Positions 1 through 7,991 of a DNA stretch of 18,147 nt are shown piece after piece (within the stretch, counting starts at the first letter, position 1; each line of letters opens with the position of its first letter). The notes beneath the pieces are model-generated. The model worked only from the letters and a program-made list of their open reading frames with translations, was not told the origin of the DNA and ran no database searches. The DNA lies in NCBI GenBank assembly GCA_963808455.1, contig CAWEHT010000437.1:1-18147 (forward strand), in the 5' to 3' direction. A program made the translations under genes and the position numbers. The stretch comes from CAWEHT01 sp963808455 (GTDB taxonomy: Bacteria; Chloroflexota; Anaerolineae; CG2-30-64-16).

Positions 1-437
1 GCTGCTGGCCGTTCGCCAGGTTGTCGCCTGTACCGGAATCAACTATATCATCGAAAGCGCTGTCATAGGCGAGCTGAAAGACATACTGGCCGGCGCCCGA
101 GACCGCGTCCCATATGAAGATCGGGTACTGCAAGTCATTGGAGGTCGCGCCATTGGTCGGGCTGACCGGTGCGGCAGGGGCCGCCAGGCTAGACCTGGTT
201 CGTGCGAGCAGGGCCGGCCAAAAGGAGCGCCCTGACATCCGTCTCGCTGCGCCGCGGGGCCCGGCCACTTCGTGACACCCCACCTCGTGCCACCCTGACG
301 ACATGGGGGCCGGGAAGGCTCGTGGCGGCGATAGCAGAAGACGGAGCCGTCAGCGGGAGCACCATCAAGGCGAGCATTAGAGCGATCGACCGAAGCGGGC
401 CTGCGCCTCGGACGCCGGGACTCTGGCGAGCGTCCAT
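1..437 (-). CDS. Secreted protein with fibronectin/Ig-like domain, N-terminal part, frameshifted, runs off window
   Basis: The ATG at 437 follows a strong ribosome site (GAGGAGGG, 9 bases upstream). The first 38 residues form a classical signal peptide: a basic start, a hydrophobic core (ALMLALMVLPLTA) and a likely cleavage site after AIAA. That frame stops at 189-191. The next frame (codons in register with 188-190) then reads a convincing extracellular module to the window edge, beginning LAAPAAPVSPTNGATS and followed by WDAVSGAGQYVFQLAYDSAF, the usual pattern of a fibronectin-type fold. One extra base, perhaps in the AA at about 199-200, would join the two parts. The residues between signal and module are not recognisable. 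Function is unknown; a cell-surface or secreted role is inferred. It is divergent from the GH13 gene and has its own promoter. Confidence 0.6.
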
Positions 438-503
438 CGTAGATAACCCTCCTCTTCTGTGCGCAAATGGGGACCTGGACGACGACTTGTGGTGTACCCA
501 TGA

Positions 504-532
504 ATCTTAGCACTTTAAGGCCGATCGATCAA
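504..532 (-). promoter_or_regulatory. Predicted promoter for the secreted-protein gene
   Basis: Read on the minus strand, TTGATC (532-527) is followed after exactly 17 bases by TAAGAT (509-504), and TGC lies directly in front of it, giving an extended -10. Transcription would start near 497, leaving a leader of about 60 bases before the ATG at 437. Confidence 0.5.
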
Positions 533-550
533 GCCTCTGCGCAAGCGTTA

Positions 551-559
551 TGCTAGAAT
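551..559 (+). promoter_or_regulatory. Predicted extended -10 promoter for the GH13 gene
   Basis: TGCTAGAAT is an extended -10 element with no convincing -35. It is almost the same nonamer as the minus-strand promoter 45 bases away (TGCTAAGAT). The predicted start near 566 places the 569-587 hairpin at the 5' end of the message. Confidence 0.4.
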
Positions 560-568
560 AGCTCCAGG

Positions 569-587
569 GCGCCGGGCAACCCGGCGC
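569..587 (+). other. GC-rich hairpin in the leader of the GH13 gene
   Basis: A perfect 8-bp inverted repeat, GCGCCGGG and CCCGGCGC around a CAA loop, lies 7 bases before the GGAGG ribosome site (594-598). It could protect the 5' end or impede initiation. There is no U-tract, so it is not a standard terminator. Confidence 0.5.
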
Positions 588-609
588 ACCGATGGAGGTA
601 AGGGTTATT

Positions 610-2227
610 ATGCCAGAAATGGCGGCGCTTGCTCGGACCTATCCCGCCTGGCTGGAAGACGCGGTCTTCTACGAGATCTACCCACAGACGTTCTGCGATT
701 CGAACGGCGACGGCATCGGCGACCTGCCGGGCCTGATCGGGCGGCTGGACTACCTCAGCTCGTTGGGTGTCAACGGGCTGTGGCTCAATCCTTGCTTCGC
801 CTCACCCTTCCAGGACGCCGGCTATGACATCACCGATTTTTACACGGTGGCACCGCGCTATGGGACGAACGACGACCTGCGCAGGCTGCTGGCAGAGACG
901 CGCCGGCGGGGGATGCACGTGCTCCTCGACCTCGTGCCCGGGCACACTTCGTGGGACCATCCCTGGTTCAAGGCCTCGTCGCGCCACGAGCGCAACGAGC
1001 ACAGCGACTGGTTCATCTGGACCGACCACGTCTGGCGGGCCGTCGAAGGGCTGCCCAAAATCGCGGGGCTGGCCGAGCGCAACGCTGCCTACATCGCGAA
1101 CTTTTTCGCCTTTCAGCCTGCCCTGAACTACGGTTTCGCGGCGCCCGATCCCCGGCAGCCCTGGCAGCAGCCGGTGGACGCCCCCGGCCCACAGGCCGTC
1201 CGCCGGGAGATCCGCAATATCATGCGCTACTGGCTGGACATGGGCGTCAGCGGCTTTCGGGTGGACATGGCGTTCTCGCTGGTCAAGCTGGACAACGGGC
1301 ACCGCGAGACCCAGCACCTCTGGCAGGAGGTCCGGGCCTGGCTCGACGGCCACTACCCCGAGGCAGTGCTGGTCTCCGAATGGGGCAACGCCAGCGAGGC
1401 GCTGCACGCCGGTTTTCACATGGATTTCCTGCTACACTTCGCCAACCGGGGCTACCAGGCACTGTTCCGCAAAGGCAGCCTGGACCCCTACGGCTGGAGC
1501 GTCTTCGACCGCGCCGGCCACGGGAACTTCCGCGAGTTCCTGGACGAGTACCTGGCCCACCTCAGGGCCACCAGGGGCCAGGGCCTGATGTCGCTGATCA
1601 CCGGAAACCATGACATCGGGGAGCGGCTGGCCGAAGGCCGGGATGTCGACGACCTTACCTGCGCCTTCCTGTTCCTGCTCAGCATGCCGGGGGCGCCGTT
1701 CATCTATTACGGCGACGAGATCGGGATGCGCACGGTACACGGCCTGCCGTCGAAAGAAGGGGGTTTCGAGCGCACAGGGGCACGCACACCCATGCAGTGG
1801 GACGCTTCGGCGAACGCAGGCTTCTCGAGAGCGCCCGCGGAACAGCTCTACCTGCCGATCGACCCACGGCCCGACCGGCCGACGGTGGCAGCCCAAGCGG
1901 TGGACCCGGGATCGCTGCTCAACCGGGTGCGCCGCGCTCATCGCATTGCGGCGGGCCCACCCCGCCCTGTGCGCAGGCGGCGACTTCGATCCCGTGACGG
2001 TCGAAGCGGGACAATATCCCATCGTTTACCTGCGGACTGCCCCCGGTGAGCGGCTGCTGGTGGCAATCAACCCCACCGGACGTCCGGCCGCGGTGCAGCT
2101 GCCGGCAGGGCTGTTGAGCGCCGCGCCCGCCAGGCTCTACGGGCAAGAAGGCGCCGTCGCACAGCGCGGCGGCAGCTGGTGGGCCGAGCTGCCACCGGCC
2201 TGTGGCGGGGTTTACCGGATCGTGTGA
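610..2227 (+). CDS. GH13 (alpha-amylase family) glycosidase, one-base frameshift
   Basis: This is a retaining alpha-glycosidase of the alpha-amylase superfamily acting on alpha-glucans or oligosaccharides. The ATG at 610 was preferred over the in-frame ATG at 592 because the GGAGG (594-598) and AGGG sites lie between them. The catalytic signatures are visible: nucleophile D219 in GFRVDMAF, acid/base E257 in VSEWGN, and D335 in TGNHDIGER. The barrel start (AVFYEIYPQTF, DSNGDGIGDL) and the PMQWD element are also present. The frame breaks at about 1936 after NRVRR and continues one base later as LIALRRAHPAL through a normal C-terminal beta domain to VYRIV and the stop at 2225-2227. Deleting one G restores about 538 residues, usual for the family. 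The subfamily (alpha-glucosidase, oligo-1,6-glucosidase or trehalose-synthase-like) cannot be fixed by eye. No signal peptide, so probably cytoplasmic. Confidence 0.9.
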
Positions 2228-2279
2228 AGCGGGCGTACCGGCTCTTGGGCGCGCGGACGGCGGTCCGGATCGCGTGAAG
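2215..2279. repeat. Short direct repeat at the end of the GH13 gene
   Basis: CCGGATCGTGTGAAG (2215-2229, containing the GH13 stop) recurs as CCGGATCGCGTGAAG (2265-2279) 50 bases later, 14 of 15 bases alike. It may be a remnant of a small tandem duplication. The 91-base gap between the two convergent genes contains no T-tract terminator. Confidence 0.4.
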
Positions 2280-2318
2280 GGATGCTCCACGATCGGCTCC
2301 CGCGCAGCACGTCAGGCC

Positions 2319-2960
2319 CTACGACCGCCGCTGATCCAGCGGCAGCAGGCCGCGCTGCATGGCTGTCGAGACCGCCTCAGCCCGGCTTTGGACGCCGAGT
2401 TTGGCAAAGATGTGGCTGATGTGTGATTTGACGGTGTTCTCGGAGAGGCCCAACTGGATGGCGATGATCTTGTTGCTGCTGCCGCTCGGCAAGAGGCGCA
2501 ACACGTCCATCTCCCGTTCAGACAGTCCCTCGCTCGATTCTTCCTGCGAGAGTTGCTCCAGCACCAGGGCGGCGACTCGCGGCTCGAGCGCGGCGCCGCC
2601 CTGCATCAGCGCATGGATCGCGCGTGACAGCTCGTCTGGCTCGGTATCCTTGAGGAGATAGCCTTCCGCGCCGGCTGCCAGGGCAGGCACGATATATTCG
2701 TCCGTATCGTAGGTGGTCAACACCAGGAAACGCGTCGTGGGGGCATGCCCCTTCACCCGTCGCATGACCTCGACACCGCTGAGTTGCGGCAAACGCAGGT
2801 CAAGCAAGACCACATCGGGCTGCTGCTCCAGGATCAGGCGGACGGCCTCGGTACCGTCGCTCGCCTCGCCTACCAGCTCGATGTCCTGCTCCCAGCGCAA
2901 GATGGCCATCAATCCATGACGCACGACCGGGTGATCGTCAACAACCAGAACACGGATCAT
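2319..2960 (-). CDS. Response regulator, NarL/FixJ family
   Basis: A 213-residue DNA-binding response regulator. The receiver domain (about 3-118) has the acidic pair D8/D9 in VVDDHP, phospho-acceptor D54 in VVLLDLRLP, T82/T83 in VLTTYD and K104 in YLLKD. The LuxR-type helix-turn-helix (about 146-205) carries the family signature LSEREMDVLRLL and SENTVKSHISHIFAKLGV. Its ATG overlaps the stop of the upstream kinase gene (ATGA at 2957-2960), so the two are translationally coupled partners. The protein should be phosphorylated by that kinase and bind as a dimer. The repeat-rich region in front of the divergent exporter operon is the obvious candidate target (inference). Confidence 0.95.
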   Translation of the reverse strand: MIRVLVVDDHPVVRHGLMAILRWEQDIELVGEASDGTEAVRLILEQQPDVVLLDLRLPQLSGVEVMRRVKGHAPTTRFLVLTTYDTDEYIVPALAAGAEGYLLKDTEPDELSRAIHALMQGGAALEPRVAALVLEQLSQEESSEGLSEREMDVLRLLPSGSSNKIIAIQLGLSENTVKSHISHIFAKLGVQSRAEAVSTAMQRGLLPLDQRRS

Positions 2961-5135
2961 GTGGCTCCTTCAGGCTCGTTCGACCGCGCAGCCCGGCATT
3001 CATCCCCCTGGACATATCGAGACGCGGGTAGTTGTCCTGCAGAAGGGTCGCCCGACGGGGCCGCAGGTTCGCCCCGTCGCGGGACGACGGCGAGGATCTC
3101 CACGCCGGCCTGGCCGTCGATCTCCAGCCGGCCACCGACCGCGCTGACCCTTTCCCGCATGCCGACCAGGCCAAAACCGCTCCAGGGGCTGGCCGGCCCG
3201 GCGGAGTCCAGGACACGAGGGTCGAGGCCGATGCCATTGTCCCGGATGCGCAGCCGCGCCTCCTCAGGCCGGTATTCCAGCAAAATGCTGGCTTCCGTGG
3301 CCTGGGCGTGCTTGGCGACATTGGTCAGGGCCTCCTGGGCCACGCGCAGCAAGGTGGATTCGACATCCGCGGCCAGCGCCCACGGCGCACCGCGCTGCTC
3401 GAAGGTTACCGCGAGGTCAACTCCGAGCGGGCGGATGGTGAGAGCCCGCAGCGCGTCGCCAAGCTGGCCGCGTTGCAATATCGGCTGGCGCAGGTTCCAT
3501 ACCGAGCGCCGGGCCTCGGCCAATGACTCGCGGGCCATGCGCATCGCCACGGCCAGATGCTCGCGAGCCTGGTCTGGCGCGGTGGACAGGGCCCGTTGGG
3601 TCGCCCCCAGCTGGACAACCACACCCGTCAAGCCCTGCGCCAGGGTATCGTGAATGTCCACGCGCGAGCCGGGTGCGCTCCTCCAGCGTCGCAGCCTCGC
3701 GGGCCTCGTTCAGGAGCTGTGCGTTGGCAATGGCCACGGCCGCCTGGTCAGCGAACCCTTGCCCGAGGACCAGATCGTCGTCCCCGCGCTGGGCCCGATC
3801 ATCGGCGTTGGTCAGCAACAACAGGCCAGCCACACGGTTGCCGAAGTGGAGCGGCAGCGCCAGGGCCGACCCCGCCGGCTCGACGGTGCTCTCGAGCGAG
3901 CCTGGCGTGGCACAATCCCCCTGCGCGGACCGCGCACCCTTTGGGGTGTCTGGGGCCGTCGAGTTGCGCGACGTCGAGGCTCCCGGCTGCGAGGGGCCTT
4001 CCACCTCGGCGTCGCCATCGGCCGTTCTCGTGAAAGTGATCACGCATGGCCGATGGCCACTCGCTACCTCGCCCAGGGCCGGCATCGGCCTGAGGGCCGG
4101 CAGCGTGAAATCAACGCCGGGCCCACGCCGGACCCTTGCCTCGTCTGCGACCTCGCCTGGTGCGCGATCGGGGCTCACGGCGGGATGCGCGTTGCCTGTG
4201 CCCTGGTCTCCCGTTCCCTGGAGGGATTCCACCTGTTCCGAGCGGGCTTCGCCGCTGGCACTCTCCTGGCCGGCGGCAGGATAGCTTCCCAGCGCGGCGA
4301 AGCTGCCGTCGGGCTGCCTGAGCAGCACCTGGGCTGAGTCAAAACCCAGCAGTTGTGCGGCCTGCTCGGTGATCAGGGACAGGATGCGGTCGAGGTCGAG
4401 CGTGCTGGTCAGCGCCTGGGTGACCTGGAACAGCGCTTCGGCCCGGGTGGCTCGCTGCGCCAGCTCTGCCGTCTGGGCGGCCACGCGCGCCTCGAGCTGG
4501 CTGCCCAGAGCCCGCAATTCCCGCTGCTGCTCGCGGCTCTGCTGGAGCGCGCGCTGCAGGCCGCCCGCCAGCAGCGAGGTCAACAGCGCCACCGTCCAGT
4601 ACAGGCCCGTCCACGCGGCGGCGTAGATCGGCGGCGCCACGTTCGGGATCGGGCCGGCTGTGGCGGACAGGGTCCGCCCCACTGCCACGCCCATGCCTTG
4701 CAGCCTCAGCCAGGCCATGCTGGCCATCAAGATGGTGGCCAGGGCCGCCAGGCTCATGCTGGCCAGCCCATCGATCAGCAGCCCGGCAGCGCAGATCGGG
4801 ACGATAAAGAGCGCCGGAGCGAGGCCCGCCGGCACGTTGGCGCCCCCGCGCAGCATTCCCATGGTCGTGAGGAGCGTCCACCAGCCAATCAGCAGCAGCG
4901 CCGAAACGGTGGGCCGGCCCAGGCGCACCAGGACGACGAGCGCCGATAGGAAAACTGCCCCCACGATGATCGCGACGGCCAGGTTTCCATGGGGGGCGGC
5001 TTCCGCCGTCGGGGCTGGCAGCGCATGCCCGGTGAGCCTGACCAGGAGTACTGCCAGGCCGGCCGCGAACATCGGAATGAACAAGATCGGCAGCGTGTGC
5101 AACACCAAACGGCCGCGACGCCTGGTCTCGTCCAT
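2957..5135 (-). CDS. Membrane sensor histidine kinase (GAF, HisKA_3, HATPase), one-base frameshift
   Basis: Sensor kinase partnering the NarL-type regulator. From the ATG at 5135 (AGGAG 6 bases upstream; a GTG at 5153, also with a ribosome site, is an alternative) it has five or six membrane helices within residues 14-191. A coiled coil (about 195-235) follows, then a GAF domain (about 235-475) split by two low-complexity inserts. The phospho-acceptor box is LEERTRLARDIHDTLAQGL with H495, and the C-terminus has an ATPase with the N box (QEALTNVAKHA), G1 (RDNGIGLD) and G2 (GFGLVGMRERV). The reading frame breaks exactly inside the H box at about 3658: one extra base turns ARDIHD into ARGHSR. 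Removing it gives about 725 continuous residues. The stop overlaps the regulator ATG. Confidence 0.9.
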
Positions 5136-5245
5136 CACGTGCTCCTGGTGCACGGAGTCCCTCCGGGTTCTCTTCTAGTGAGACGGCGTGCGCTCACGCG
5201 CAAGCCCGTCCTCCCCAGCTCGACCGTTTCTGCCTCCTGCTCCAT
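5135..5245 (-). pseudogene. Stub of an aldo/keto reductase-like gene, or leader ORF
   Basis: A 36-codon reading frame has an excellent ribosome site (AAGGAG, 5 bases before the ATG at 5245). Residues 7-18, TVELGRTGLRVS, match the well-known beginning of aldo/keto reductases (xxLGRTGLxVSxLGLG). After that the match stops and the sequence becomes Arg-rich until the stop. The stop shares its A with the start of the sensor kinase (TGATG at 5137-5133), so its translation could be coupled to the kinase. It is either the remnant of a deleted gene or a remnant reused as a leader peptide. The resemblance rests on only a dozen residues. Confidence 0.5.
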
Positions 5246-5319
5246 TGTCGCTCCTTCCCCAGTAAGCAATCCTCTCATTTCTGTATTGCATCCAGTTTAT
5301 TCAAATCGAGCTTCCTTGC

Positions 5320-5391
5320 AACACCCGAACGGGTGACGGCATGCTCACCCGAACGCGTGGCCGTGCGGTCACCCGCTTGCATGGCGACAGG
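5320..5391. repeat. Three 24-bp direct repeats upstream of the exporter operon
   Basis: CACCCG occurs at 5322, 5346 and 5370, exactly 24 bases apart. The surrounding 24-base units are alike (shared pattern nnCACCCGaacgcgTGgcg). The first unit also contains the palindrome CACCCG-AA-CGGGTG (5322-5335). The third unit runs into the predicted -35 of the operon. Regularly spaced boxes abutting a -35 are typical of activator sites. The response regulator of the adjacent operon is the natural candidate (inference). Confidence 0.6.
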
Positions 5392-5412
5392 CCGGCCCGG
5401 CGAGACTATACT
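5384..5412 (+). promoter_or_regulatory. Predicted promoter of the exporter operon
   Basis: GCGACA (5384-5389, four of six consensus bases) and TATACT (5407-5412, five of six) are separated by 17 bases. Predicted start is near 5419, about 60 bases before the ATG at 5480. The weak -35 overlapping the third 24-bp repeat suggests an activated promoter. Confidence 0.45.
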
Positions 5413-5423
5413 TGGCAGCGTTT

Positions 5424-5440
5424 GACAAATCACGTTTGTC
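5424..5440. promoter_or_regulatory. Candidate operator palindrome
   Basis: GACAAA-TCACG-TTTGTC is a perfect 6-bp inverted repeat with a 5-base spacer. It lies just downstream of the predicted transcription start of the exporter operon, the position expected for a repressor site. The cognate protein is unknown and no repressor gene lies adjacent. Confidence 0.4.
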
Positions 5441-5479
5441 CGAATCAGCGCACAGCATCGATAGGAGAAAACTCCGCAT

Positions 5480-7087
5480 ATGGCAAGCACAACATGGACG
5501 CGCAACCGGGGCGCGATCTCCGGACGGTGGTTGGTGGGCGGCATTGCCTTGATCGTGGCCACGATCGTGGCTGCACTTTGGCTCAGCGGCGTCATTCAGC
5601 GCCCCGCAGCTGCGGCGCCCGCGACTGTGCCGGTGACGAAAGGCACTTTGGTTGCAGCCGTGTCAGGCAGCGGCAGCGTGGCGGCCCAACAGAGCCTCGA
5701 CGTGGCCTTCCAGACGAGCGGGAGGGTGACGCAGGTCCTCGTCGAGAACGGCGATGCCGTGCAGGCCGGGCAGGTCCTGGCAAGGCTGGACGACCGGCAG
5801 CTGCAGTCGCAGGTGGCCTCGGCGCAGGCCGCGCTCGACAGCGCCAGGGCCCACCTGCTGCAGTCTCGGCAGGGTGACGCACGCCCCGAGGACCTGGCAG
5901 CCGCCCGCGCGGCGGTGAGCTCGGCCCAGGCCAGCTACGATAAGCTGGTGAACGGCCCTACCCCCTCCGACCTGGCGAGTGCCCAGGCCGCCGTGCAGAG
6001 CGCCCAGACGGCGTACACTGCGGCGGTCAGGGACGCCGGCACGACCAGTTCGCAGCTGGACTCGGATGCGGCTGCCGTGCAGAAGGCGCAGGCCGCCGTG
6101 CAACAGGCGCAGGCGGCCTACGACCAGGTCGCCATGCTGCCCAACATCGGTATGATGCCGCAGTCGCTGACCCTCCAGCAGGACACGGTCGCCTACCAGC
6201 AGGCCAAAGCGGACTACGAGTCGCTCTGCCAGACGGCCGGCACCGATGCCCAATCCAAAGTCGACTCGGCCGCCTCCCAGCTGGCGCAGGCCAAAGCCAG
6301 TCTGGACAACCTGACGCCGCTGACCGAAGACGTGGCCGTGTCGCAGGCCAATCTGGACACGGCGAAGGCAGACCTGGCGAAGCTCACCGCGCCCGCGACG
6401 GCCAGCGATCTGCAGATTCAACAGGCGTCTGTAGCGCAGGCCGCGCAGACGCTGCAGCAAGCCCAGATCAGCCTCGACCAGGCCACGCTCAGGGCTCCGT
6501 TTGCCGGCGTGGTCTCCGAGGTCAATATCGTGCCGGGCAGCATGGCTTTGCAGGCCAGCACGACCGGCGTGGCCAGCCAGGTGCTGCTGCTGACCGACCG
6601 CAACCCGCTGCACGTCGAGCTGAAGCTGAGCGAGAACGACGTGGCCCAGGTGCAGCTCGGCCAGCCGGTCACGCTCACCATCCAGGCGCTGGACGGCTGG
6701 CAGACGGACGGCAAGGTGAGCTACATCGCCCCCGCAGCCGACAACGGCAACGGCGTGGTGACTTACGCGGTATGGGTGACCTTCCCCGGCGACGATACGC
6801 GGGTCAAGGTGGGCATGACCGCCGATCTGAACATCGTGACGGCCCGCAAGGAGAACGTCCTGCTGGTGCCCAACGTGAGCCTGCTGCCCAAAGGGGCCGG
6901 GCACGTGGTGCAGGTCGTTGGCACGGATGCGCAAGGGCGCACCACCACGCGTGAGATCGATGTGCAGACCGGGCTGACTGACGGATCACAGACGGAGATC
7001 GTGAGCGGCCTGAGCGAGGGGCAACGCGTGATCGCCCTGCCCGACAACGGCGCGCCCAAGAAGTCGAGCGGCCTGTTCGGGGGTTGA
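5480..7087 (+). CDS. Membrane-fusion (HlyD/MacA-like) protein of an ABC exporter
   Basis: A 535-residue extracytoplasmic adaptor for the MacB-type transporter encoded next. It has an N-terminal membrane anchor (about 17-38), then the first half of the lipoyl domain (SGRVTQVLVENGDAVQAGQV, about 80-99). A long Ala/Gln-rich helical hairpin region (about 106-335) follows, with recurring DLxxAQAxV segments. The second lipoyl half (ATLRAPFAGVVSEV, about 335-348) and beta-barrel/membrane-proximal domains complete it. AGGAG lies 12 bases before the ATG, a loose spacing. The helical region is longer than in textbook MacA. If the host is a monoderm, as the Chloroflexota guess implies, the protein would act in the cell wall like Bacillus YknX and not reach a TolC partner (inference). 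Ends 63 bases before the ATPase start. Confidence 0.9.
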   Translation: MASTTWTRNRGAISGRWLVGGIALIVATIVAALWLSGVIQRPAAAAPATVPVTKGTLVAAVSGSGSVAAQQSLDVAFQTSGRVTQVLVENGDAVQAGQVLARLDDRQLQSQVASAQAALDSARAHLLQSRQGDARPEDLAAARAAVSSAQASYDKLVNGPTPSDLASAQAAVQSAQTAYTAAVRDAGTTSSQLDSDAAAVQKAQAAVQQAQAAYDQVAMLPNIGMMPQSLTLQQDTVAYQQAKADYESLCQTAGTDAQSKVDSAASQLAQAKASLDNLTPLTEDVAVSQANLDTAKADLAKLTAPATASDLQIQQASVAQAAQTLQQAQISLDQATLRAPFAGVVSEVNIVPGSMALQASTTGVASQVLLLTDRNPLHVELKLSENDVAQVQLGQPVTLTIQALDGWQTDGKVSYIAPAADNGNGVVTYAVWVTFPGDDTRVKVGMTADLNIVTARKENVLLVPNVSLLPKGAGHVVQVVGTDAQGRTTTREIDVQTGLTDGSQTEIVSGLSEGQRVIALPDNGAPKKSSGLFGG

Positions 7088-7138
7088 GACGTCAGAATGA
7101 CAGGCGCCGCCACCGAAGATGTTCCCGGCACGTGCATT

Positions 7139-7143
7139 AGGAG
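7139..7143 (+). promoter_or_regulatory. Ribosome site that sets the ATPase start upstream of the repeats
   Basis: AGGAG sits 7 bases before the ATG at 7151. The internal ATG at 7268, where homology to the family begins, has no comparable site (only GGATGG close by). This indicates that the 10-residue repeats between the two ATGs are translated. Confidence 0.6.
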
Positions 7144-7150
7144 CCGACGA

Positions 7151-7991
7151 ATGATAATGAGAACTTTGTCTGAACCCAGTGGTGATTTGAGGACTCAGGT
7201 TGGACCCACGAATGATCTAAAGACTTTGGTTGAACCCACGAATGATCTGAAGACTTTGGATGGACTTATGATCGCCGTGCGGGACCTGCGCAAGGTTTAC
7301 CGCATGGGAGAGGTGGAAGTGCAGGCGCTGCGCGGTGTCTCGTTCGAGATCAAGAAGGGCGAGTTCGTGGCCATCGTCGGGCACAGTGGGAGCGGCAAGA
7401 GCACGTTGATGAACTTGCTGGGCTGCCTCGACACCCCGACAAGCGGCAGCTACGTCCTGGACGGCGTAGAAACGCAAACCCTGCGGCCGAACGATGTGTC
7501 GGCGATCAGGGCTGCCAGGCTCGGTTTCATTTTTCAGCAGTACAACCTGCTGCCGCGCCAGACGGCGCTGCGCAACGTAGAGATGCCGCTCATCTACCGC
7601 GGCGTGCCGGCCGGCAAGCGCCGGGCGCGGGCCCAGGCTGCGCTGCGACTGCTCGGCATGGGCGAGCGCATGGGGCATAGGCCCAACGAGCTGAGCGGGG
7701 GGCAGCAGCAGAGGGTCGCCATCGCGCGCGCCCTGGTGGGCAGCCCCTCGGTGATACTCGCCGACGAGCCTACCGGCAGCGCTGGATACCGCCACCAGCG
7801 ACGAGATCATGGGCATCCTTCAGGCGCTCAACCGCCGGCGTGGCCTGACCGCTGTGGTCGTCACCCATGAGATGGATGTGGCGGCCTATGCCGACCGCGT
7901 GCTGACGCTAAGGGACGGCAAGCTGGTGGGCGACGGCCCGCCGCCGAAGCGGTCGGAGCCCCGGCCGGTGGCAGCGGAGGCGACTCTATGA
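7151..7991 (+). CDS. ABC transporter ATPase, MacB/LolD type, with decapeptide-repeat N-terminus, one-base frameshift
   Basis: ATP-binding subunit of the exporter. Residues 1-39 form an unusual tail of decapeptide repeats; the conserved core begins at about 40 (MIAVRDLRKVY). It shows Walker A GHSGSGKST (77-85), the Q-loop FQQYNLLP, the signature LSGGQQQRVAIARAL (from 181), Walker B VILADEPTG (201-209) and the switch His in VVVTHEMD. Directly after DEPTG the frame breaks at about 7782: an extra G turns the D-loop LDTATSDE into AGYRHQRRD. Skipping it restores LDTATSDEIMGILQALNRR to the stop at 7989-7991, about 279 residues in all. The stop overlaps the permease start (ATGA). The start was set at 7151 because of AGGAG at 7139-7143; the family usually starts at the equivalent of 7268. 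Confidence 0.9.
7160..7267 (+). repeat. 30-bp tandem repeat, 3.6 copies, encoding decapeptides
   Basis: Units start at 7160, 7190, 7220 and 7250 (last one partial). Units two and three agree at 25 of 30 bases, units one and three at 21 of 30. The unit length keeps the reading frame, and the peptides RTLSEPSGDL, RTQVGPTNDL and KTLVEPTNDL, then partial KTLDG, are clearly alike. The repeat sits in frame with the ATPase, between its ribosome site and its conserved domain. Confidence 0.9.

Noticed and set aside
3523..4337. Plus-strand frames antisense to the sensor kinase.
   Set aside because: Shadow frames of a GC-rich gene; the minus strand carries GAF, H box and ATPase motifs.
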